A stretch of DNA of 64,000 bases, taken from contig JALQCY010000002.1 in the NCBI GenBank assembly GCA_023241745.1, positions 62,001 to 126,000 of the forward strand, given 5' to 3'. This DNA is from Isoptericola peretonis (lineage in GTDB: Bacteria; Actinomycetota; Actinomycetes; Actinomycetales; Cellulomonadaceae). The notes below the pieces were generated by a model, which worked only from the letters and a program-made list of their open reading frames with translations, was not told the origin of the DNA and ran no database searches. Of this stretch, positions 27,389 through 33,798 are shown piece by piece. The number at the start of each line of letters is the position of its first letter. Positions within the stretch are counted from its first letter, which is position 1. The position numbers and the translations under genes were made by a program.

Positions 27389-27419
27389 ATGGGCGCGACC
27401 ACCACCACGGAAGGTCGAT

Positions 27420-27579
27420 CCCTATACCGGTCTTCCGCTGTGGCTAGGTCGGTACAGGGACCGACCACCGCGCGGGGGGAAGGGTGGTCCCTGTACCGAC
27501 CTAGCGGGGTGGCTAGGTCGGTACAGGGGCTTTCGAAGGTCGGTACAGGGGCTTTCGAAGGTCGGTCCCTGTACCGACC
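27420..27579. repeat. Iteron array: six copies of GGTCGGTACAGGG in both orientations
   Basis: Forward copies lie at 27447, 27516 and 27538; reverse copies at 27489, 27567 and (two mismatches) 27420. Copies at 27516 and 27538 form a perfect 22-bp direct repeat. The 20-bp units at 27447-27466 and 27560-27579 are exact reverse complements of each other. Each is a 7-bp hairpin with complementary 6-base loops ACAGGG and CCCTGT. The position right after the winged-helix gene suggests a replication origin or an autoregulatory operator cluster. Confidence 0.85.
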
Positions 27580-27607
27580 CTCTCCTGTAAAGGAACCTGT
27601 AACAGAT

Positions 27608-27643
27608 CCTGTGGTTGTGGTTCCTGCCGTTCGTAACCACAGG
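27608..27643. repeat. Inverted repeat beside the iterons
   Basis: CCTGTGGTT (27608-27616) and AACCACAGG (27635-27643) are perfect arms around 18 bases. The region just before it (27581-27607) repeats CCTGTAA-like words and is AT-richer than its surroundings, as expected for an origin unwinding region. Confidence 0.65.
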
Positions 27644-27656
27644 ACGCGCGCGACGC

Positions 27657-27780
27657 GGCGCCGGCGCCACGCACGCCGGCGCCGGCCGCGCCCCGTCGAC
27701 GGGCGGGCCGTCGTGACTGCCCCCGGCACCCGTCCCGCACGACCCCCCGGGGGGTGCGTGCACGGCGCACCCCCGGGGGG
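27657..27780. other. GC-rich hairpins upstream of and across the zinc-ribbon start
   Basis: GGCGCCGGCG/CGCCGGCGCC (27657-27666 with 27674-27683) is a perfect 10-bp stem. A second, longer stem pairs 27743-27758 with 27766-27780 (a C6G6 block plus TGCG, one bulged base). The GTG start codon at 27754 lies inside the second stem, so folding of the mRNA would hide it. Confidence 0.55.
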
Positions 27781-28053
27781 TGCGCTGCCTGCCGCACGGC
27801 AGCCGAGCGGGGGCGCCCGCCGTCGTGCGTGCACGGCTACCCGGTGGCGAGCTGCCCGCACTGTCCGGGCGGGCGCCTCGCCTACCTCGACCAGCACCCC
27901 GGCGCTGCCGAGACCCGAGCGCGCGACGAGCGCGCGGCTGGCTCGCGCGGTCGACCAGCTCGCCCGCTCGCCGGCGGCGAGCTGGGCGACGCCGAGCCGG
28001 ACGCCGACGCCGAACACGAGAGCGAATCGCTGTCGTCGGAGAGTGAATCGTGA
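27754..28053 (+). CDS. Small zinc-ribbon-like protein
   Basis: A 99-residue protein from a GTG start. The N-terminal half has two Cys pairs, CAACRTAAERGRPPSCVHGY and CPHCPG, fitting a small zinc ribbon. The C-terminus is strongly acidic and Ser-rich (GDAEPDADAEHESESLSSES). A classic T-tailed terminator follows 2 bases after the stop, which supports a real end of an operon. The overlapping longer frame from 27389 reads through the iterons and is less likely. Function unknown; DNA- or protein-binding is possible. Confidence 0.55.
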   Translation: MRARRTPGGCAACRTAAERGRPPSCVHGYPVASCPHCPGGRLAYLDQHPGAAETRARDERAAGSRGRPARPLAGGELGDAEPDADAEHESESLSSESES

Positions 28054-28054
28054 G

Positions 28055-28085
28055 CGCGACGCGCGAGAGCTCGTCGCGGTTTTTT
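28055..28085 (+). terminator. Intrinsic terminator with T-run
   Basis: CGCGACG (28055-28061) and CGTCGCG (28072-28078) form a perfect stem around 10 bases, followed by G and six Ts (28080-28085). This is the only hairpin in the window with a full T-run. It closes the xis to zinc-ribbon operon. Confidence 0.8.
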
Positions 28086-28492
28086 GACGGCTCGGGGCCG
28101 GCTCAGTTGACCCCGCGGTGTCCTGTTCTTTCTCCAAGGGTGGCAACAAATCGGCGGAATCTCGCCGATTTGGCGGGCTGTCGCCCGCCGGGCCCGCCGC
28201 GGGCCTGCTCGACCCTGGCGGGCCGACGTCGGGGGCACGTGTCACGTCTCACGGGGCCCCGCTCATGGCCGGCGCCCCGCTCGACGCCGACGCCGGGCCG
28301 CGTCGGCCGAACGGGCGCGGGTGCACAGAATCGCCGTACAGGGCCCGTAACCCCCCTGTCGGGTATTTCCGTCGCCTCGCAGGAGGAACGGCCGGCACAG
28401 CGCCTCACAGCGCCTCACGGCGGTTGGTCTGCGGCCGGGGTGCCCCCGCAATCGAGCCGTGCACCGACCGGGCCCGCCGCCGGGGTGTCGTC
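28086..28492. other. Non-coding region with three tandem hairpins
   Basis: No convincing gene in about 400 bases. Three perfect hairpins follow each other: AAATCGGCG/CGCCGATTT (28148-28156, 28163-28171), GGCGGGC/GCCCGCC (28172-28178, 28183-28189) and GGCCCG/CGGGCC (28191-28205). The first two abut without a gap. Such clusters occur at rolling-circle and single-strand origins and at transfer origins. The promoter of the next operon should also lie here. Confidence 0.6.
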
Positions 28493-29098
28493 GTGGTGAC
28501 CGCGCCCGCCGCCGTCGAGCTCGACGCCGAGACCGCGCGACGCTGGCACGCCGTCGTCGTCGAGTGGCTCGTCGACCGGCTCACCGACCCGAGCTGGCGG
28601 GACCGGCGCGACGCCGGCACTCATGCTCGCGCGGCGCTGGACGACGCCGAGCGCCTCGCCCGGGTGGCCGCTAGCGGCCACCATCCGTTGCCGGTGGCCG
28701 GCGGGTGGTGGTCGAGTGCTGACGTGGCAGAACACACCGACACCCCGCACCGCACCGTGCGCCGGCACATGGCCGCGGGCCGGTGGCCGTCGGCGCACAG
28801 CCGCGCCGGCCGGTGGTTCGTACGGCCGGCCGACGTGCTCGACGAGCTCGACCCCGCCCCCAGCCCGGCACCCCGGCAGCGCGACCCCCTCGCGGATCTG
28901 CTGCCGCCGCCCGGCGACGCCGTACACCGCGCGTTGGTCGCCGTGCTGGAACGCCCGCCGCACGCCGGCACACCGGCCGAACGTGCACAGCTCGCCGCCC
29001 GGTTGCGGGTCGAGCGCGCCCGGGCCCGGCTCTACCGTGCCCGCCGCGCCCGCCAGCTCGCACCGGCACCGACCACCGAGGGAGACACCACCCCATGA
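28493..29098 (+). CDS. Helix-turn-helix protein of the element (201 aa)
   Basis: A 201-residue protein from tandem GTG codons (28493/28496; the start is uncertain because no good ribosome site is seen). Residues 75-125 read WWSSADVAEHTDTPHRTVRR, then HMAAGRWPSAHSRAGRWFVR and PADVLDELD, a MerR/excisionase-like helix-turn-helix with wing. The C-terminal 60 residues are Arg/Ala-rich and helical. It could be the repressor of the element or a second recombination directionality factor. Overlaps the next gene (ATGA). Confidence 0.7.
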   Translation: MVTAPAAVELDAETARRWHAVVVEWLVDRLTDPSWRDRRDAGTHARAALDDAERLARVAASGHHPLPVAGGWWSSADVAEHTDTPHRTVRRHMAAGRWPSAHSRAGRWFVRPADVLDELDPAPSPAPRQRDPLADLLPPPGDAVHRALVAVLERPPHAGTPAERAQLAARLRVERARARLYRARRARQLAPAPTTEGDTTP

Positions 29099-29901
29099 CG
29101 ACGACGCACCCCGCACCGCCCGCCGAGCCCGACGCCGACGACCGGGCCGGCGACGTCGACGACGCGCCGGCGCCGCCGGCGCACTACCCACACCGTGACT
29201 GGACCGCCGACCCCGCCGACCCGTTCCACGTCCCGCCCGAGTTGCGCGACGACTACGCCGCGGCGAGCCCGCCGACCGCCAAGCGCGACGAATACTGGCG
29301 CTCGGGCCACACCCGGATTCACACGTTCGGGTGGGCCGAAATGGTCGAGTGGGCCCGCGACCACGGGACAATCACCGGTCAGGATGCCGCGCACCTACAC
29401 GCCGGCGACTACGGCGAACGGTTGTACCGAAAGCTCATAAGCGCCGCCACCATGACGAACGTTCGTGCCGCGGTCGGCGGCGAGGAAGGCGACCCGCTGC
29501 CCCGCGGGCTCGTCGTCGGTGACGAGACGGCGCACACGTTCACCGTGCACGAGCACATCACCGGCCCCGACGGGTTCGCGGGATGGATGCACGGTGAGCG
29601 GCTACAGCTCGCCGTGCGCGCCCGAGCTCGCCGGCTCGCCGCTGCCGAGCGCGAGGAACGTCAACGGGCGGAAGTCGAGCGCTGGACGCGCGAGCACACG
29701 TGCCCGAGCTGCGGCAAGCTCGACGAAATCGAGCTGCTGCCCGTCGCCGCCCCGGGCCCCGTCGCCGCCCGCGCTCGGCTGTGCACGCTGTGCCGCGCGC
29801 ACGCCGAACGGATCTTGCTAGACGCCGAGACCGTCAACGGCCGGCCCCGGCGCGAGCTCGTCGCCGACCACCTGCGGACCCTCGAAGGGAAGCGCTCATG
29901 A
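29095..29901 (+). CDS. Element protein with C-terminal zinc finger (268 aa)
   Basis: A 268-residue protein with no family that I recognise. The N-terminus is acidic and Pro-rich. The middle has WRSGHTRIHTFGWAEMVEWA and ISAATMTNVRAAVGGEEGD. Near residue 200 lies a four-Cys site, CPSCGK and CTLCRAH about 30 residues apart, typical of a treble-clef or ribbon zinc site. Coupled at both ends (ATGA with the HTH gene before and the 119-aa gene after). Likely a nucleic-acid-binding protein. Confidence 0.7.
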   Translation: MTTTHPAPPAEPDADDRAGDVDDAPAPPAHYPHRDWTADPADPFHVPPELRDDYAAASPPTAKRDEYWRSGHTRIHTFGWAEMVEWARDHGTITGQDAAHLHAGDYGERLYRKLISAATMTNVRAAVGGEEGDPLPRGLVVGDETAHTFTVHEHITGPDGFAGWMHGERLQLAVRARARRLAAAEREERQRAEVERWTREHTCPSCGKLDEIELLPVAAPGPVAARARLCTLCRAHAERILLDAETVNGRPRRELVADHLRTLEGKRS

Positions 29902-30257
29902 GTACCGGATTCACCCCGTGGCCGACCGCCCACACCGTCACCCACGACGACCACGACGACTACCACCGGCGCGTGCTCGCCGGCGCGCTCGGCGGACGGC
30001 TCGACGAGCTCACCGCCGCCGGCGCGGAAACCGCTGGCGCCGTCGACCAGCTCGCCGCCAACCACCGGCGGGTGCACACGTTCGCGCAAGCTCTCGCCGC
30101 CGGCATGAGTCCCGAGCGCGCCCGGACACTGCTCGGGCTGCCCGACCGCGCCGAGCCCGCCGACCCCGAGCCCGTCGTCATCCCCCAGGACAACGGCATC
30201 CCGCTCGTGGTGTACCCCGGCGAGCACGTCGGCGCCGGAATCCTGCACCAGCGCTGA
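29898..30257 (+). CDS. Element protein of unknown function (119 aa)
   Basis: A 119-residue protein, coupled to the preceding gene by ATGA. The N-terminus is His/Asp-rich (HTVTHDDHDDYHRRVLAGAL), then helices (LDELTAAGAETAGAVDQLAA) and a short C-terminal beta-like part (PVVIPQDNGIPLVVYPGEHV). No membrane segment or known motif. Its size and place in the operon resemble the small accessory proteins of phages and satellites. Confidence 0.68.
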   Translation: MSTGFTPWPTAHTVTHDDHDDYHRRVLAGALGGRLDELTAAGAETAGAVDQLAANHRRVHTFAQALAAGMSPERARTLLGLPDRAEPADPEPVVIPQDNGIPLVVYPGEHVGAGILHQR

Positions 30258-30288
30258 CCGCCGACCCGACACCCGCGACCGCTGCCCG

Positions 30289-30783
30289 ATGCGCCGCCGA
30301 GATCTCACCGGGCAGCGGTTCGGAACCGTCGTCGTGCTCTCCGACCCGGACGGGCGCACCGTGCCGTGCAGGTGCGACTGCGGGCGCAATGTCGAGCTTG
30401 ACCGATCCGGGCTCACCACGGGCCGCACGCTCACGTGCGGCGACCGGTGGGAGCACCGCCGGCAACCCGTCGTGACGTACGCCGATGCGCACTGGCGCGT
30501 GAAGCGGGAACGGGGGCCCGCCCGCGCGCACCTGTGCGTCGACTGCGGCCGGCCCGCGGCCCATTGGTCCTACGACCACACCGACCCCGCCGAACTCGTC
30601 GAGCCGCGCTATTTCGGCCCCGCCACCTACTCGCTCGACGTCGAGCGCTACGAACCGCGATGCGCGTCGTGTCACGCGCGCGTAGACCGCGCATGGCGGG
30701 CCGGTCGAGCACTGCGCGCTCCAACCGCGCGCCCAATACAGCCGTCGCTATTCAAACTCAAAGGAGACAGCGAGACGCTCTAG
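30289..30783 (+). CDS. HNH-type phage-like protein with zinc ribbon
   Basis: A 164-residue protein. The N-terminus, LTGQRFGTVVVLSDPDGRTV then PCRCDCGRNVELDRSGLTTG and RTLTCG, matches the ribbon of phage AP2/HNH-type proteins. The C-terminal half has CVDCGRPAAHWSYDHTDPAE and YEPRCASCHARVDRAWRAGR, an HNH-like arrangement with Cys pairs and a D-H pair. Probably a DNA nickase or homing-type nuclease. HNH proteins near the end of an element often assist packaging or spread, but no terminase is present here. Confidence 0.72.
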   Translation: MRRRDLTGQRFGTVVVLSDPDGRTVPCRCDCGRNVELDRSGLTTGRTLTCGDRWEHRRQPVVTYADAHWRVKRERGPARAHLCVDCGRPAAHWSYDHTDPAELVEPRYFGPATYSLDVERYEPRCASCHARVDRAWRAGRALRAPTARPIQPSLFKLKGDSETL

Positions 30784-30818
30784 TTTCGGGGAATCCGCGA
30801 CAGGGGGCTGTGGCCGCA

Positions 30819-31469
30819 CTATGGATCGACATTTTCTTTGCCGTTATCCGATTTCTTGCTCAACTCCCGATCAAGATGGCGAACAGGTATGCCGAGCCTC
30901 CGCGCATGGTCCCGCTTCAAGAACGTCTGGTTCAGCCGCATCTCGCGCCTATAGCCAAAAAGGTAACCCCGAATCTGGTGACCACCGTCCCCTATCGCCC
31001 AGTAGTTGCTAGCCGCGTCTTTGAAGGCCACGTGCATTCGCTGACCAGCAGTACTAACGCCATTGGGAATGGTGCTCGAATGAATTTCCCCCGGCTCGAC
31101 ATACTGTGACCACGGCTCGTCGCCCCTAGCGAACGGCCATGACCACGCGGGCGTGGTGCGCGGTCGCCAAAATCCGTGTCGGCGAGCCCGATGGAAGCCC
31201 AGAAGTGGATGAAGTAGAGCGTCGACAATCTGCTCAGGGATCGTCCAGGGGCGGAAGTATACTTTCGCGTCTGCGATCGGCCCTGCGCTCAGATTTCGAA
31301 TCTTTGCGCGCTCTCGATCGGTAACCTCGACCCAGCTATGAATAGCTTTGGCCTGCTCTTTCTTGCGGTTGCGGCGATCGAGCATAAGAATTGAAAGCGC
31401 GACAAAGAGCGATCCAACTGTACCGACGGCTTCCAGCCAATCGGTGAGCGAGCTTGGTTGCTCCAGCAT
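30819..31469 (-). CDS. AT-richer membrane protein, probable cargo gene
   Basis: A 216-residue protein on the opposite strand to all other element genes. Residues 9-28 (TDWLEAVGTVGSLFVALSIL) form one transmembrane helix, followed by RRNRKKEQ, so the rest is probably cytoplasmic. The C-terminal domain includes IRNLSAGPIADAKVYFRPW and RMHVAFKDAASNYWAIGDGG, reminiscent of a family of actinobacterial single-helix proteins of unknown role. Base composition is clearly lower in GC than everything around it. It sits next to attR, a usual place for cargo such as phage-defence genes; no function can be assigned. Confidence 0.72.
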   Translation of the reverse strand: MLEQPSSLTDWLEAVGTVGSLFVALSILMLDRRNRKKEQAKAIHSWVEVTDRERAKIRNLSAGPIADAKVYFRPWTIPEQIVDALLHPLLGFHRARRHGFWRPRTTPAWSWPFARGDEPWSQYVEPGEIHSSTIPNGVSTAGQRMHVAFKDAASNYWAIGDGGHQIRGYLFGYRREMRLNQTFLKRDHARRLGIPVRHLDRELSKKSDNGKENVDP

Positions 31470-31931
31470 GGGCGGAAATCTACGGTGCCGACCATGCTGG
31501 ACGGAACAGCGCCACCAACGGCCAGCGGGAAATCACCCACCCTCTTGGCGCCCACGAGCCGTCCGCCGTCCCACCCCACTCGGCGCGAGCGGCACCGGCC
31601 CGCTCGACCGCTCCCGGTCTCCTGTGCGGGCACGAGCCCGGGAGCGGCCGACCGTGCGAGAGCTCGTCAGCTCGCCGGAGCTGCGACCCCCGGGCGCCAT
31701 CAACTCATCGTTGGCCGAGTAGCGCGACCCGTAGTGGCGGCCGGCGTCGTCCCGCGGGGAACGGGTGACCACCTGCCGGGCCGAAACGGGCGGTCTCGCA
31801 TCCCCGTACAACCGCAAATCGCGCTGACCGTGCAACTTGTGCAAACACTGCCGAACATGCAAACTCAGGTTGTCGCAGGTCAGAGCCGTAACCAGCTCGG
31901 GCCGGTGACCTTGAAACCTTGTCGGGCTGGA
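31470..31931. other. Right-end non-coding region of the element
   Basis: About 460 bases with no convincing gene. It should hold the promoter of the leftward membrane protein. Near attR, TGCAA words recur at 31830, 31840 and 31858, with a related CGCAAA at 31812. These short direct repeats could be arm-type binding sites for the integrase N-terminal domain. Confidence 0.4.
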
Positions 31932-31974
31932 ATGGCATGCAGGGGGTCAGGGGTTCGAGTCCCCTCAGCTCCAC
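31932..31974. repeat. attR, right copy of the 43-bp att repeat
   Basis: Identical to 23350-23392. It is the displaced 3' half of the original tRNA-Ala gene and cannot make a tRNA. Confidence 0.95.
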
Positions 31975-31983
31975 CCGAGAGAG

Positions 31984-32020
31984 AAGGCCCTGTTCCGCGG
32001 ACGACGCGGAGCAGGGCCTT
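31984..32020 (+). terminator. Original tRNA-Ala terminator, displaced by the element
   Basis: Arms AAGGCCCTGTTCCGCG (31984-31999) and CGCGGAGCAGGGCCTT (32005-32020) pair over 16 positions (one T-G wobble) with a 5-base loop. Without the element it would lie about 10 bases after the tRNA. It now also lies between attR and the convergent PucR gene. Confidence 0.75.
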
Positions 32021-32038
32021 CGTCGTTGCCGCGCGTGC

Positions 32039-33709
32039 TCACCGCGCTCTCTCGCGCTCGTGCAGCACCCGCAGCGCCAGGTGGGTGTCCAGCCGGCGCG
32101 GTGAGACGTCCCAGCCCGGCCCGAGGATCGCGGTGACGCGGTCCAGGCGCTGCCGCACGGTGTTGCGGTGCAGGTGCAGCAGCTCGCCCGTGCGCGCGGC
32201 GCTGCCGTCGGTCTCGAGGTAGTGGAACGCCGTGCCGACCAGCTCGGTGCCGCGGTCCCGGTCGTGCGCCGCGAGCGGCTCGACGGCAGCCGTGAGGGCC
32301 CGGGGCAGCTCACCTCGACGGTCGAGGTCCAGCAGGGCACCCAGCAGGCCGAGCTCGGCGCCGTCGAGCACCCCGTCGCGGCCGAGCGTCGTGAGCGAGC
32401 CGAGCGCGAGCACGGCCGACCGGTGGGCGTCGGCCAGGCCGCCGACGTCGTCGGCCGGGCCCCCGACGCCCGCGCGCAGCGGCCAGCCCTCGGCCGCGAA
32501 GAGGCGGCGTACGGGCCGCTCCCAGCGCGCGTCGGCGGTGACCAGGCACACGTGGCCGTCGTGCGCTCCCACGACCGCCCGCAGTCCCAGTCCGCGCAGC
32601 GCGTGCAGCCGGAGGGGCGCGTCGCCGGTCGGGGCGTCGAGGACCACCGACCACAAGCGGTCGCCGGAGTGCAGTCCGCGGCGGCGCATCCGGCGCTCGA
32701 GCCGGTCCCGCGGCACGTCGCGCCCTTCGAGCAGGTCCTCCAGGAGGTCCGACTGCGCCCGCAGGTCGGCGTCGTCCGCGGCGCGGGCGAACAGCAGGGC
32801 GAGCGCGACGTGCGCGGCGACGCGCTCCAGCAGCGCGACGTCGTCCGCCCTCGGTGCCACGGGTGCGTGCAGGGTCCCGAGCGTCTCGGTCGTGGCGGTC
32901 ACGGGCACCGACGTGCCGCCGTCCGGCGCCGCCTCGTCAGCGGCGGGCGGGGTGGGCGCGGTGGTCGCGACGACACTGCCGTCGGGACCGGTCACGGTCA
33001 GGTCGCAGCCCAGCACCCCGCGCCCGATCTCCAGGACGCGGCGCGCGTCGGGGGACGTGGTCACGGCCTCGAGGAGACGGCGGTCGAGGTCGAGCGCGCG
33101 CGAGACGGTCGCCAGCTCCTCGGTGCCCCGGCGCTCACGGCGCCCGAGGTCGGCGGTGAGGCGCTCGAGCTGCTCGAACCGCAGCGAGTTGTCGAGCGCG
33201 ACGGCCGCGTGGGTGCCGATCGAGCCGACGAGGTCGACCTCCTGCGCGCTGAAGTGCCGCGGGCGACGCTCGGCGACCACGAGCGCGCCGATGACGCGAC
33301 CGGTCACGGTGAGCGGCGCGCCCATGATGGCGTGCACCCCCTCCGCCCGGACGATCTCGTCGACCTCGGGCACGTGCACGAGCGCGGTGTCCGTGAGGTA
33401 GTCGGCCGACCGGTACGGCGCGAGCCCCGTCGCGACCTGCCCGAGCACCCCGGTGCCCAGCGGCATGCGCAGCGTGCGGTACGCGGCGGTGACCACCCCG
33501 TCGGACTGCCGGAGGTACGTGTCGCCGCGCTCGGGGTCGTTGAGGCTCACGTAGGCCATGTCGGCGTCGAGGAGCGTCCGGGTGCGACGCACGATCGCCT
33601 GCAGCACCGCCTCGACGTCGCGCAGGGCGGTGAGGTCGGCCGCCGTGTCGAGCAGCACCCGCAGCAGGGCCTCCCGCGACCGATCGGCGCCGGGCTCGGT
33701 GTGCGTCAC
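32039..33709 (-). CDS. GAF domain PucR/CdaR-family transcriptional regulator
   Basis: A 556-residue regulator. Residues about 25-180 are a GAF sensor domain (VEAVLQAIVRRTRTLLDADM, then GAPLTVTGRVIGALVVAERR). The middle is a CdaR-like region. The C-terminus is the PucR helix-turn-helix (ELLHLHRNTVRQRLDRVTAI, then RRLDTHLALRVLHER). It diverges from the alcohol dehydrogenase gene 89 bases away, so it probably controls the following catabolic cluster, perhaps in response to an ectoine breakdown product. Ectoine genes elsewhere usually use a MocR-type regulator (EnuR), which is absent here. Confidence 0.88.
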   Translation of the reverse strand: MTHTEPGADRSREALLRVLLDTAADLTALRDVEAVLQAIVRRTRTLLDADMAYVSLNDPERGDTYLRQSDGVVTAAYRTLRMPLGTGVLGQVATGLAPYRSADYLTDTALVHVPEVDEIVRAEGVHAIMGAPLTVTGRVIGALVVAERRPRHFSAQEVDLVGSIGTHAAVALDNSLRFEQLERLTADLGRRERRGTEELATVSRALDLDRRLLEAVTTSPDARRVLEIGRGVLGCDLTVTGPDGSVVATTAPTPPAADEAAPDGGTSVPVTATTETLGTLHAPVAPRADDVALLERVAAHVALALLFARAADDADLRAQSDLLEDLLEGRDVPRDRLERRMRRRGLHSGDRLWSVVLDAPTGDAPLRLHALRGLGLRAVVGAHDGHVCLVTADARWERPVRRLFAAEGWPLRAGVGGPADDVGGLADAHRSAVLALGSLTTLGRDGVLDGAELGLLGALLDLDRRGELPRALTAAVEPLAAHDRDRGTELVGTAFHYLETDGSAARTGELLHLHRNTVRQRLDRVTAILGPGWDVSPRRLDTHLALRVLHERERAR

Positions 33710-33798
33710 GCACAGGATCCTGCCACGACGATGTGCACGGCGCCGTCGTGGGCGAGCGTCCGCCCGGCTAGCGTGACCGCCGGACGAGGGAGGAACGC

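Larger units (their letters stand above)
23350..31974. mobile_element. 8.6-kb tRNA-Ala-integrated element (integrase, excisionase, Rep-like, HNH)
   Basis: A 43-bp direct repeat identical at 23350-23392 and 31932-31974 bounds a block of recombinase, excisionase, small DNA-binding proteins and unknown genes. Nearly all are on the plus strand and chained by ATGA/GTGA overlaps. Codon use differs from the host (more CTC and GAA) and the last gene is distinctly AT-richer. The core begins in the tRNA anticodon loop, as is usual for tyrosine integrases. No relaxase, FtsK/TraB-type pump, capsid, portal or terminase gene is seen. It is best called an integrative element of uncertain mobility: a phage satellite, an integrative plasmid, or a decayed AICE. 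Confidence 0.92.

Noticed and set aside
27516..27550. CRISPR array
   Set aside because: The 22-bp direct repeat occurs only twice, without variable spacers; copies in both orientations indicate iterons.
27389..28087. 232-codon plus-strand frame starting right after the winged-helix gene
   Set aside because: It reads through the iterons (repeating RSVQG/SLYRPS words) and GC-rich hairpins. The 27754 frame with Cys pairs and its own terminator is more likely.
28050..28499. 149-codon frame beginning at a GTGA overlap after the zinc-ribbon gene
   Set aside because: It crosses an intrinsic terminator and three perfect hairpins and has non-protein-like composition.
31932..31974. Second tRNA-Ala gene
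   Set aside because: Only the 3' half from the anticodon loop onward is present; it is the attR copy.
31458..32222. Plus-strand frame crossing attR and the tRNA terminator
   Set aside because: It spans the partial tRNA and the terminator hairpin, so it cannot be one gene; composition is random-like.
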